Notes: a model not told the origin generated them from the letters alone. Shown: positions 1 through 7,517, numbered from the stretch's first letter. The stretch is 10,759 bases of DNA from Actinomycetota bacterium (GCA_009704065.1 WLEX01000021.1:1-10759); one strand, 5' to 3'. Numbers and translations are program-made.

Positions 1-747
1 CTCATCCAACACGACATCGTGTGGGCCGATCGCGCAGCGAATTTTCAGGCACTGTCTCCACTCATTGCAGAAGCTGCACACAATGGTGCTCAACTGATTG
101 TTCTTAGCGAAATGTTCTCCACCGGATTTGTTGTCGATCGCGATGATATTGGGGAACCAGAGGGTGGGTTGTCATCTCAATTCCTCGTCAAGATGGCAAT
201 GACCCATCACGTTCATGTGTGCGGATCTTGCCCCGAGATCGCACAAGACGACACACGGCCCTATAACTCGTTTGTTATGGCCGCACCAGATGGAACCACA
301 CACCGATATCGAAAGATCCATCCGTTCACATACGGCGGTGAAGACAAACATTTCCGACCAGGGAATCAACACGTCACACTTTCTATTCACGACATCACCG
401 TGTCGCTCTTTGTTTGCTACGACTTACGATTTGCTGATGAGTTCTGGGCACTAGCTCACCAAACAGACCTATTTCTCGTGCCAGCAAATTGGCCAGCAAG
501 TCGCCGTGAGCATTGGCTCACACTTCTGCGGGCACGTGCCATCGAAAATCAGACATACGTGGCGGGATGCAATCGCGTTGGTGAAGGAGGCAATCTTTCC
601 TACAACGGCGAGAGTTGTGTTATTGGCCCATTCGGAGACACGATCTGTGCTGCGGACAATCAACAAACCATTCTGTATGCAGAAATAGATCCGCTACATG
701 TCAAATCGATTCGCGCGAAATTTCCCTTCCTACAAGATCGTCGCTAA
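1..747 (+). CDS. Omega-amidase / nitrilase-family carbon-nitrogen hydrolase (5'-truncated)
   Basis: This is a cytosolic C-N hydrolase, most like the omega-amidase (YafV/Nit2) branch, which hydrolyses 2-oxoglutaramate or 2-oxosuccinamate to the 2-oxoacid and ammonia. The nitrilase triad is visible: Glu in LSEMFSTGF (codon 109-111), Lys in YRKIHPF (codon 313-315) and the Cys nucleophile in FVCYDLRF (codon 415-417). The EMFSTGF and CYDLRF wording points to the omega-amidase subgroup rather than aliphatic nitrilases; that is family knowledge. The frame is open to base 1 and reads LIQHDIVWADRAANF, the usual N-terminal strand of the family. The GTG at 19 is therefore an internal Val, and roughly ten residues lie outside the window. 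The C-terminus is intact (stop 745-747). The next gene starts 25 bases later from its own promoter. The exact substrate is not provable from sequence. Confidence 0.88.
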   Translation, partial: LIQHDIVWADRAANFQALSPLIAEAAHNGAQLIVLSEMFSTGFVVDRDDIGEPEGGLSSQFLVKMAMTHHVHVCGSCPEIAQDDTRPYNSFVMAAPDGTTHRYRKIHPFTYGGEDKHFRPGNQHVTLSIHDITVSLFVCYDLRFADEFWALAHQTDLFLVPANWPASRREHWLTLLRARAIENQTYVAGCNRVGEGGNLSYNGESCVIGPFGDTICAADNQQTILYAEIDPLHVKSIRAKFPFLQDRR

Positions 748-760
748 GACCTGCATCTCG

Positions 761-766
761 TAATGT
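761..766 (+). promoter_or_regulatory. -10 box of a leaderless promoter for the flippase-like gene
   Basis: TAATGT lies at -12 to -7 relative to the ATG at 773, with six bases between. A transcript starting at the ATG would be leaderless, and no Shine-Dalgarno sequence is present. The TAA of the box is also an in-frame stop, so 773 is the first possible start of this frame. I see no convincing -35 hexamer. Confidence 0.6.
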
Positions 767-772
767 AGACCT

Positions 773-1693
773 ATGCCCACTATGCCCTCGAGAAAAGTAC
801 TGTCTCGAATCTCCTCGTTATTGGGCATAGCAATTGGAGTCGCAGGTGTCGCATTTATCGTGCGCACACTGACTACAAAATGGGCTGAAGTATCAGAAGC
901 GCTTTCACATATGAACGCATCGAACCTCTTGCTTAGTGTGGTACTCGGCCTATGTGCCATGACCACCATTGGGGCGTTGTGGGTCTCCATGTTGCGTGCG
1001 CGCTCCAATAACGTGGCCTACCGTCAAGCAATGTCGTGGTATTTCACCGGGCAGTTAGGCAAATATGTCCCCGGAGGTATCTGGCCAATTGTGGGAAGAG
1101 CAGAACTCGCGGTACGCAACAACGTTGCCCGAACAGATGCATACGCCACCACAGGATTATCGCTCGTCACTACGTACACCGGAGCAATCATTGCTATCGC
1201 CATAGGCGCAGCGTTTACACAAGGAAAACAACTCATCTCTCTTGGCATCGTGGTCCTATTGATAGTGGGATACGTGCTGTTTGCTAATACCTGGCTTCGC
1301 ACCAAAGCCATTGCAACTCTCTCAGCCATATCCCCATCGGCCCAATCACTCACCGATCCACAACGACTCGCCCGTTTAGCACTCGCTCACGTTCCGTCAT
1401 GGATTCTGATGTCGCTCTCCACCACGGTGACAGCATCGGCATTTCACGCCAATATCGGCGTTCTCCACATGTTGTTCATTACATCAACTTCTTGGCTAGT
1501 GGGATTTGTGGTTGTCGGTGTTCCAGGTGGCATCGGAGTGCGTGAGGCTGTCTTTACCTCGTTAGCCAGTGGATTCATAGGGGCACCCATTGCAGTATCG
1601 ATTGCTCTCATGAGTCGTGTCGTATTTATCGTGGTCGACCTAGTGGGAGCATTTCTCTCCAACATCGTTGCTCGAACGTCAGCGAAATCCTGA
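773..1693 (+). CDS. Flippase-like integral membrane protein (LPG synthase TM / UPF0104 family)
   Basis: This 306-residue polytopic membrane protein belongs to the family containing the transmembrane part of lysylphosphatidylglycerol synthase and the membrane half of archaeal AglD. Such proteins are tied to lipid-linked substrates in envelope synthesis. Two family signatures are visible: YFTGQLGKYVPGGIWP at residues 90-105 followed by VGRAEL, and VPGGIGVREAVF at 250-261. Hydrophobic segments lie near 15-31, 52-72, 128-148, 155-172, 205-222, 232-250, 265-277 and 281-300. No soluble aminoacyl-transfer domain is present, so this is not a full MprF. The start at 773 (not the Met at 782) is set by the -10 box spacing and an in-frame TAA at 761. 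Its last 15 bases overlap the end of the convergent FrhB-like gene. A role with the opposite-strand glycan operon is inferred from position and family only. Confidence 0.82.
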   Translation: MPTMPSRKVLSRISSLLGIAIGVAGVAFIVRTLTTKWAEVSEALSHMNASNLLLSVVLGLCAMTTIGALWVSMLRARSNNVAYRQAMSWYFTGQLGKYVPGGIWPIVGRAELAVRNNVARTDAYATTGLSLVTTYTGAIIAIAIGAAFTQGKQLISLGIVVLLIVGYVLFANTWLRTKAIATLSAISPSAQSLTDPQRLARLALAHVPSWILMSLSTTVTASAFHANIGVLHMLFITSTSWLVGFVVVGVPGGIGVREAVFTSLASGFIGAPIAVSIALMSRVVFIVVDLVGAFLSNIVARTSAKS

Positions 1694-3034
1694 GAAGCTG
1701 TCCCGACCAATTTCTTTGCGCTGACCACTCAGACTCTTAATGCGAACTATGCGAACCATAAACCAACGCACATATCTCATGATGTAAGCACGCAGTTCAA
1801 GTGTTCCTTTTCTGTACTTCAAATAGCGATATCGCCGATTTGCCATCAGAGCCTGCTTGCGTACCAATTCACGATGAAATTTAGCGACCTGGCGACGAGG
1901 TTTCAGCTGTCCATGTCCCGCATTAGGACCAATGAGCGTTGGCGTGTGCAGACCTAGTTCACGCAAGAAATCGGCATATGCGTAAGCAAACTCGCCAAAG
2001 ACCACTCTGTCTGTTTGAGATTCACGAATTTCCTCTTCAGTGACCTGTAGCGACACGCATGAACCATCTGCCACTAACCGTGCCAATGTTTGTTCAGCGA
2101 ATTCAGTACGACACACCACGAGGCTTACTCCGGTCTTAGTGAACACAGTGCTTGGCAACCATGCGTCACCAACGACCAAATCGGCCAGAAAATTAGAATG
2201 GTTGACACACACGTGACAACGATTGGTATTGAAATGCCGATCGAAGGCGACTTGATATCCGAAGTCGACCCTTCTACTTGCCGAGAATACTTCGCCGTCT
2301 CGCGTCGTAACCGTGAGCTTGCCCACTGGCCCTCCTCCGCGATAGGAAATATCGGCGATGTCTGCAGGGTCGTAACCCAAGTATTCGCCCATTGCATTAA
2401 TGCTGTGATGCGAGTATTGCCACCCACACAAAAGTCCGACCGAAAGAACAATTTTCTCTCGCAGTTCGGGCGCTTGCTGATACACCCAGGAATACAGGCC
2501 TTCGAGTTCGCACGGTATCGCCACTATCGCAAAACGTCCTGGCGTGTCGCGCAGAATTGTAAGTGCAGAGGTTTGTTTAAGATTGTGATAAATCGAGCCA
2601 GGTAATGTATCGATATCGTCAGCAGTTGTTACTAGTCGAGCAGAAAAATCAATTCCGTCAACGTGATCAAGTGCAATCACGCCGTCCACTTCATTATTAG
2701 CAATAAGTGAACGTAGGACTTCCTTAATGAGCCCACCTGAACTTGCTTTCACATTTCGGTCCATGTTGGTGCTCTGCGAAAGATGAACAGAGCGCACCAC
2801 TCCGAACGGACCAATCTTCGATTGAGGAAACAGGTAGTTCTGCAGACCTTCATAATCGACCGAGATCGCCGGACACACATCGGCCGCAGCCTGAGAACCA
2901 AAAGAGCTCGGTTCGAAAATAAGTTTCTTCGAGTTCAGCGTGACAGACACTGAAGGATCTGCCATTTCACATGCACCACAACCGATACACATACCCGAGG
3001 CGATAACGCCACTGAGATCAGTGGTCACGTTCAT
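1679..3034 (-). CDS. FrhB-like iron-sulfur flavoprotein (coenzyme F420 hydrogenase/dehydrogenase beta-subunit family)
   Basis: This 451-residue protein has the FrhB/FdhB fold, used in the family for electron transfer through FAD, an iron-sulfur cluster and sometimes F420. Residues 16-22 read CIGCGAC and Cys54 sits in VCP, together a ferredoxin-like [4Fe-4S] ligand set. KASSGG (97-101) and IPCELEGL (173-180) are family motifs. Cys203 in LLCGW and Cys273/Cys276 in RCHVC, followed by ADLVVGDAW (284-292), match the second cluster region. From about residue 379 the tail is strongly basic (RRQVAKFHRELVRK, then an aromatic/Arg-rich stretch to 445), which could bind membrane. It is the last gene of the operon; its ATG overlaps the previous stop as ATGA, with an AGGAG ten bases upstream. 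No hydrogenase or formate dehydrogenase partner is nearby. The pyruvyl transferase context argues for a glycan role rather than energy metabolism. Whether F420 is the cofactor cannot be read. Confidence 0.85.
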   Translation of the reverse strand: MNVTTDLSGVIASGMCIGCGACEMADPSVSVTLNSKKLIFEPSSFGSQAAADVCPAISVDYEGLQNYLFPQSKIGPFGVVRSVHLSQSTNMDRNVKASSGGLIKEVLRSLIANNEVDGVIALDHVDGIDFSARLVTTADDIDTLPGSIYHNLKQTSALTILRDTPGRFAIVAIPCELEGLYSWVYQQAPELREKIVLSVGLLCGWQYSHHSINAMGEYLGYDPADIADISYRGGGPVGKLTVTTRDGEVFSASRRVDFGYQVAFDRHFNTNRCHVCVNHSNFLADLVVGDAWLPSTVFTKTGVSLVVCRTEFAEQTLARLVADGSCVSLQVTEEEIRESQTDRVVFGEFAYAYADFLRELGLHTPTLIGPNAGHGQLKPRRQVAKFHRELVRKQALMANRRYRYLKYRKGTLELRAYIMRYVRWFMVRIVRIKSLSGQRKEIGRDSFSGFR

Positions 3035-4269
3035 GGCTTGATTGCTCCTGCGATAATGCTGAAGTTACGGGCGGAACGCTCTTGCACTGCAGGTAAGCCA
3101 TTACGAATTTGAAAAGAGATTTCATTACTGCGCTGAAGCACATCGGACACAACAGCTGCAAGTCTCCCCGGATGCAAGAGTGCAGATGAATCATGACCCA
3201 GTTCGGCAAGTCCGAAATCGTCAAGCACCTCTTTGTACTTGTGGCTCCATCCGATAACAACGGTTGGGGTGCAGGTAGAAAGGCCTGAAATCATGGCATG
3301 GAAACGCGAAGTAACAAGAACCGAACCAAGGCTCACGATGTGACGTAGCTCCCCTGCCGTTAAGTCTGCATCGATACCCACGACCATCGGATCATGCGCA
3401 CATAATTGAGCTACTTCTTTACAAATAGGCCCATCATTCATTCTGCCCTCAGGATGCTGAGAGCGATACGAATGCGGAACAATGACCACTCCTTTGGTGG
3501 TGTGCGAACGAATTTGTTTCACAAGTTCAGCCATGGCTTGTGCGTAGCTGCCGTGATCTTTCTCAAATAATCCCTTCACCACGGAACTTGGCATCACCAC
3601 AACAAATTCCTCACCAGCAGGTTGCATGAGCTTGCGTATTTGCTCGGGAATTTCACCAGTCTCTTCTAAGGAAAATGCCAGATCCGACACATCGAACACA
3701 TTTGTTAAACCGAGAGAATCGAGGTGTTCTCTGGTGCGTGCACCACGGGCACAAATCGCGGTCACTCGTGGCAGCACCAAACGAGCAGCAAAATTGGTTG
3801 TCGAGTTCTTAAATGGCCCCAAGGCCTGGGCTGCCTTCACAGTTGGCACTCCCAACAAAAGGGGCACACCTGTCATCAGTGTGTTGTACACCAAAATAGG
3901 AAATCCACGACCATCGACGAAACTGATTCCCGCAACATCGACCACGACGTCTGAGTTCAAAAAGGAGCGACACACGCGCGTACGCACCCAAAACAGAGGA
4001 AGGTGCAACAAGCGACACAAAAACGCTAAACAAGCGATCGGAAATTCAATCAGAGCCAAACGCAGTGGTTCCATTCCCACAACTCGCGCATCAGCCGAAG
4101 CAGGAACTCTGGGAGAATCGTCCTTCGGGTAGGTAGTCAAGATGTCGAAAGAACATGGACCAACATGCTGAGGCATACGAGCCATCACGGTCTCCACCAT
4201 TGCCGCTGCGCCCTTGTTAGCCGACAATGCAGCCCCAATGATTGCTATCTGAGTGCGATGTTTGGTCAC
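3031..4269 (-). CDS. Polysaccharide pyruvyl transferase family protein
   Basis: This 412-residue cytosolic protein is of the CsaB/WcaK/AmsJ family, whose characterised members transfer pyruvate from phosphoenolpyruvate to a sugar as a ketal. Visible family parts are an N-terminal glycine-rich strand-loop (IAIIGAALSANKGAAAM, 8-24), DVAGISFVDGRG (111-122), QALGPF (148-153), SRFHAMISGL (321-330) and GWSHKYKEVL (340-349). The last two form the GT-B-like C-terminal half where the donor is expected. Length is near full. The start is GTG at 4269, seven bases after the GT2 stop and without a good ribosome site, so translation is probably coupled to the upstream gene. Its stop overlaps the FrhB-like start by four bases. 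The acceptor sugar is unknown. Some family members are diverged and their activity unproven, so the family is secure but the reaction less so. Confidence 0.87.
   Translation of the reverse strand: MTKHRTQIAIIGAALSANKGAAAMVETVMARMPQHVGPCSFDILTTYPKDDSPRVPASADARVVGMEPLRLALIEFPIACLAFLCRLLHLPLFWVRTRVCRSFLNSDVVVDVAGISFVDGRGFPILVYNTLMTGVPLLLGVPTVKAAQALGPFKNSTTNFAARLVLPRVTAICARGARTREHLDSLGLTNVFDVSDLAFSLEETGEIPEQIRKLMQPAGEEFVVVMPSSVVKGLFEKDHGSYAQAMAELVKQIRSHTTKGVVIVPHSYRSQHPEGRMNDGPICKEVAQLCAHDPMVVGIDADLTAGELRHIVSLGSVLVTSRFHAMISGLSTCTPTVVIGWSHKYKEVLDDFGLAELGHDSSALLHPGRLAAVVSDVLQRSNEISFQIRNGLPAVQERSARNFSIIAGAIKP
3045..3049 (-). promoter_or_regulatory. Shine-Dalgarno site for the FrhB-like gene
   Basis: AGGAG lies inside the end of the pyruvyl transferase gene, ten bases before the ATG at 3034. 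The spacing is slightly long. Together with the ATGA overlap it suggests coupled but independently boosted translation of the last gene in the operon. Confidence 0.45.
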
Positions 4270-4275
4270 AGAACG

Positions 4276-5181
4276 TTAGGCGGCAGGAATTGCAGTTGGC
4301 GACTTTGTTGCTCGCACTACCAAGTCGGCTAGCAGGCCTACCGTGATTACTTGAAGGGCAGCAAAGAAAACCAGCAATGTATTTGCGGCTAATTTGAAAT
4401 CTCGGCCAGCCCAATCGAAGCCAAGTTTGACCAAGCCCATACCAAGCAGGGCAAGTCCAACAGGCATAAAAACCTTGAGCGGGTTATACGAAAGAGTCAT
4501 TCGCACTACTTGCAAGATGTACCGACGGGTGTCACGCAACCAGTGGAACTTTGAACTGCCAGCGCGGGGAAAGTATTGAATTGGAAAGAAGGCAATTTTG
4601 TAGCCATTGCCAAGGAAAGACATAGTGAGCGTTGTAACGCAGGAGAAACCCTTAGGCAGTTCATGAACATATTGCATTGCAACATCTCGACGAAATGCTC
4701 GAAGTCCAGAATTGAGATCCTTGATATCGGTTTCCGACAAATAGCTTGCCAACTTGCGAATGATCCACTTCGCAGGGGTTCGAAGGAACTTAAGAGTCCC
4801 CTCTTCTGTTTGGCGCCAACCAACGATGTGGTCGTACCCTTCCATCGCGTCAACCAGGTCTGGGATGAGATCATTGGGATACGTCATATCGACATCGGTC
4901 CACACCACGACACGCCCACGCGCTGCAGTGGTACCTGTACGCCGTGCTGCGCCGCTCCCTGAATTATGGCGATGACGAATCAAAGTAATCCCAGGGATGG
5001 TTTGCAATTCTGTTTCGGAACCATCGGAAGACCCATCATCGACCACGATGAGTTCGAATGAATATGTAGACGCTTCTAGCGACGCACGAATACGGTCGAT
5101 CTCTGCACGGAGATGACCCTTTTCGTTATAGATCGGCAATACAACGCTCACATCGCATTGGTCTGGGGAGTATGTAGTCAT
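4276..5181 (-). CDS. Membrane-anchored GT2 glycosyltransferase, DPM1/GtrB-like (polyprenyl-phosphate sugar synthase type)
   Basis: This 301-residue GT-A fold enzyme most resembles the group that moves a nucleotide-activated sugar onto a polyprenyl phosphate. Seen in order: VSVVLPIYNE (11-20), LIVVDDGSSDGS (44-55), RHNSGSGAARRTG (71-83), the metal-binding TDVDMTYP (95-102) and the acceptor-side DLNSGLRAFRR (155-165). Two C-terminal hydrophobic helices follow at about 235-254 and 267-290, as in GtrB-type and some DPM-type enzymes. The frame is open up to 5256. The ATG at 5181 was chosen because it gives a normal N-terminus right before the first beta strand, and longer versions would overlap the end of the upstream gene. 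It lies 19 bases after that gene's stop and 6 bases before the next gene. The sugar and lipid are not identifiable. Confidence 0.87.
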   Translation of the reverse strand: MTTYSPDQCDVSVVLPIYNEKGHLRAEIDRIRASLEASTYSFELIVVDDGSSDGSETELQTIPGITLIRHRHNSGSGAARRTGTTAARGRVVVWTDVDMTYPNDLIPDLVDAMEGYDHIVGWRQTEEGTLKFLRTPAKWIIRKLASYLSETDIKDLNSGLRAFRRDVAMQYVHELPKGFSCVTTLTMSFLGNGYKIAFFPIQYFPRAGSSKFHWLRDTRRYILQVVRMTLSYNPLKVFMPVGLALLGMGLVKLGFDWAGRDFKLAANTLLVFFAALQVITVGLLADLVVRATKSPTAIPAA

Positions 5182-5200
5182 TGTCTCATCATCTCTCGGG

Positions 5201-6946
5201 CTAGCAATGGGGTGCTCCCACCCTTTGCCACAATACTCGCTGGAGCACTTTCTCATCTGCGACTATGCGCCATTCACCATCAGATGGGGGCTTATTGGGA
5301 AACCCATACAGACACAAATACTGCGCCGGAATGACTGCTGCGGGCGATGAGATATCGAACCGAACAAGCTTGATGGGGTGCAATATGTATCTCAGGTAGT
5401 AGTAGGCCTCGTCATTGCGTACTCCCATATCAAATCCCACCCTCGACTCGGTGGAAGTTTTCGCTAGGGCGATGGTCTCTCGTACTTGTTCCAAATCGTC
5501 TGAACGACTCAAGACACTATGTTGACCGGAATACATAGACCCCATGCCAAGGGTGACAGTAAGCAACAACAACGCGAGCACATAAGTCTTACGAGCAACT
5601 AGCCACAACAGAAGAGTGCCCGCTGCAAAAATCAGAGCAAACTGAACCAGGCTGGGAGTCACTACATATTTGAGAATGTCGGTACCAATAATGTTTGGGA
5701 AAACAATGTTTCCGCGTAGATAACCGCCTTTTACTCCGTCGCCCCAATCAATTAACACGTATGTGAAAGCAATCAACAGTATTGAAATCGCAGATACGAA
5801 CCATGCTCGAAGCGAGAGCACTAGGTGCTTTTCTAAACCAACGGCCGCAAACACGACCAAAACTGGTACGAGAATTTCTACATAGCGACCGTAAATCAGG
5901 TGGTCCCCCCTGTTTCCATGTAGCAGTTGCAAACCACCTGTGAAAATGATCAGAAAAGATCCAAGGAGAACGACGGAAACAGTAGTTTTGCGCGGATTGA
6001 TTCGACCCGAATCCTGGGGTGCTGCAGTACGTAACTCTGCACACGCAAAAACGACTGCGATACCCACCAAGCCAAAAGATGTGGCTAACAAATACCAACT
6101 CTGCCCCACCATTGTGCGCAGCAAGGCTGGCCACACTTTGGGGTAGAACAAGCGACTCAACAACCTATTTTCTTGGTCGTATGACTCCGCATACAAAGCA
6201 CCCTTTACAAACTTGTTGAGTACATAAGTGCTGATGTAAGCCAATGAGGTAACTGCACACCCAAGAATCGCCGTGGATAGAGATACAAACTTTTTACGAG
6301 CCCAAAAGAGATACAAAAGACAAACAATCGGCAGTAGCAAGGTAAAGCGACCGTGAAGTGCGGGCATCAGGCCTGCCCCAACCCCCATCAGAATTACGTT
6401 GCGCAGCCTTGGATTCTGACAAGTTGCGAGTACACCAGCCACAAACAACACAAACACGAGTCGTGACACTGTTTCGGGCCACGAGAACATTGCCGACACA
6501 ATTGTTCCAGGCATCACGAAAACAAGTGTTCCCGCAACAACACCGGTAACACGGCTTGCCCCGAATCCCCGAAAAGCGAGACGACCTGCACAGAAGGCCG
6601 TAATAATCGCAAACAGCACATTGCTCATCAAGGAGAATCGAAAGGCTCCCGACATACTTCCCGTCAAGAGAGCTCCCAGACCGGTTACAACGCCATAGCC
6701 CGCAGGATAGAAACTTCCAGTTGGGATAGGAGCCTCGGTATGACCCACCATCACTTGACCATTAGAGAGAAATCCCCATTCATCGGGATGGACAGTCGGA
6801 CCAAAAACCTTCCATGCAATACCGATCATAAACAGGCCACAAATTCCTGCAACGAAAAAACTCGCGTACATAACGAAACGGCTCTTCGATGGCGTCAACT
6901 CTTGCGCCGAAGATCCATCAATACGAAGAAACAGATCGGACAGCAC
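5201..6946 (-). CDS. Polytopic GT-C-like membrane protein, probable lipid-linked-sugar glycosyltransferase
   Basis: This 581-residue protein has about 12-14 hydrophobic segments (first at 25-46, last near 455-472) and a C-terminal soluble stretch of about 110 residues (472-581), probably outside the membrane. Just after the first helix comes TVHPDEWGF (51-59). An acidic Asp-Glu pair in the first outer loop is the hallmark of GT-C enzymes, which use polyprenyl-phosphate sugars. Further conserved-looking motifs are FSWPETVSRL (154-163), LHGRFTLLLP (197-206) and HLIYGRYVEILVP (349-361). I do not recognise a specific named family, so the GT-C call rests on topology, the DE pair and context. The start is GTG at 6946: an in-frame TAG twelve bases upstream excludes longer forms, and the promoter spacing agrees. 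It is the first gene of the operon, followed by the DPM-like GT2 that could make its donor. Confidence 0.7.
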   Translation of the reverse strand: MLSDLFLRIDGSSAQELTPSKSRFVMYASFFVAGICGLFMIGIAWKVFGPTVHPDEWGFLSNGQVMVGHTEAPIPTGSFYPAGYGVVTGLGALLTGSMSGAFRFSLMSNVLFAIITAFCAGRLAFRGFGASRVTGVVAGTLVFVMPGTIVSAMFSWPETVSRLVFVLFVAGVLATCQNPRLRNVILMGVGAGLMPALHGRFTLLLPIVCLLYLFWARKKFVSLSTAILGCAVTSLAYISTYVLNKFVKGALYAESYDQENRLLSRLFYPKVWPALLRTMVGQSWYLLATSFGLVGIAVVFACAELRTAAPQDSGRINPRKTTVSVVLLGSFLIIFTGGLQLLHGNRGDHLIYGRYVEILVPVLVVFAAVGLEKHLVLSLRAWFVSAISILLIAFTYVLIDWGDGVKGGYLRGNIVFPNIIGTDILKYVVTPSLVQFALIFAAGTLLLWLVARKTYVLALLLLTVTLGMGSMYSGQHSVLSRSDDLEQVRETIALAKTSTESRVGFDMGVRNDEAYYYLRYILHPIKLVRFDISSPAAVIPAQYLCLYGFPNKPPSDGEWRIVADEKVLQRVLWQRVGAPHC

Positions 6947-6952
6947 GTATTC

Positions 6953-6958
6953 ACCCTA
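6953..6958 (-). promoter_or_regulatory. -10 box of a leaderless promoter driving the glycan operon
   Basis: TAGGGT, read on the minus strand within CGAAACTAGGGT, occupies -12 to -7 relative to the GTG at 6946. The same sequence core and exact spacing recur before the hydrolase gene at 9562. The TAG is an in-frame stop for the gene. There is no obvious -35 beyond a weak TCGATT 17 bases upstream. Confidence 0.6.
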
Positions 6959-6998
6959 GTTTCGCGGGCGTCACAATCGAGGTAGCCCTCCATGGCGA

Positions 6999-7004
6999 TA
7001 CGGT
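6999..7004 (+). promoter_or_regulatory. -10 box of a leaderless promoter for the VOC gene
   Basis: TACGGT lies at -12 to -7 relative to the ATG at 7011, with six bases between, and no ribosome site is seen. With the opposite-strand box at 6953-6958 it makes a compact 64-base divergent promoter region (6947-7010). Confidence 0.55.
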
Positions 7005-7010
7005 ACGAGC

Positions 7011-7517
7011 ATGGCTATACGAGGAGTGAACCACGCGGTTCTTTATGTACGAGACGCAGATCGATCGGCTGAATTTTTCGTTCGACTCTTGGGATTTCGT
7101 CGTCTAGACGACATAGGCGAGATGCCCCGTGTTCGTGGTGCTGCATTTCTTCGGGCAGAAAAGTCTTACAACGACCATGATCTTGGGCTCTTTAGCGTTG
7201 GCGAAGCAGCGCTTGCCACTACAGCGGGAATGACATCCGTTGGGATGTACCACCTATCTTGGGAAGTAGAGACCCTGAGCGATCTGGCTCGATACGCCGA
7301 GGCCTTGTCGTCAGAGGGGTTTCTCACAGGAGCGAGCAACCACGGCACCACGCGCGCCATCTATGCTCGCGACCCAGATGGGCTGGAATTTGAATTGACC
7401 TGGATTATGCCGGCAGAACTCATTACTGCTGCCGATGCACCCACCACCAAAGTGTTGAACTTGGCTAGCGATATTGCACGATTCGGTGCCGAGACACCAT
7501 CACGCACTACTCGATAG
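7011..7517 (+). CDS. VOC-superfamily (glyoxalase / extradiol-dioxygenase fold) protein
   Basis: This 168-residue cytosolic protein contains one VOC module pair (two beta-alpha-beta-beta-beta units), the fold of glyoxalase I and catechol 2,3-dioxygenases. Likely metal ligands are His8 in GVNHAVLYV, His81 in GMYHLSWEV and Glu128 in DPDGLEFELTW; the DPDG...E pattern is the classic third ligand site. The first unit carries the SAEFFVRLLGF helix (19-29). After about residue 135 there is a 30-residue tail without recognisable structure. The sequence is closer to the catechol-dioxygenase-like group than to glyoxalase I, but the reaction cannot be assigned. It is expressed alone: it diverges from the glycan operon, and its stop abuts the stop of the convergent acyl-CoA dehydrogenase with no base between. 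No transcription terminator is seen there. Confidence 0.83.
   Translation: MAIRGVNHAVLYVRDADRSAEFFVRLLGFRRLDDIGEMPRVRGAAFLRAEKSYNDHDLGLFSVGEAALATTAGMTSVGMYHLSWEVETLSDLARYAEALSSEGFLTGASNHGTTRAIYARDPDGLEFELTWIMPAELITAADAPTTKVLNLASDIARFGAETPSRTTR

Noticed and set aside
2090..2605. Plus-strand open frame of 171 codons
   Set aside because: It lies wholly antisense within the FrhB-like gene, has no recognisable motif and no promoter or ribosome site.
1679..3034. FrhB-like protein as part of a hydrogenase
   Set aside because: No large or small hydrogenase subunit or formate dehydrogenase is nearby; the operon partners are glycan enzymes.
3626..4132. Plus-strand open frame of 168 codons
   Set aside because: It is antisense to the pyruvyl transferase; the low-complexity Arg/Thr/Ser composition is typical of a shadow frame.
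5182..5256. Longer GT2 start overlapping the GT-C gene end
   Set aside because: The extra 25 residues (MRKCSSEYCGKGW and on) look like out-of-frame sequence of the GT-C gene's C-terminus; the GT2 fold begins normally after the Met at 5181.
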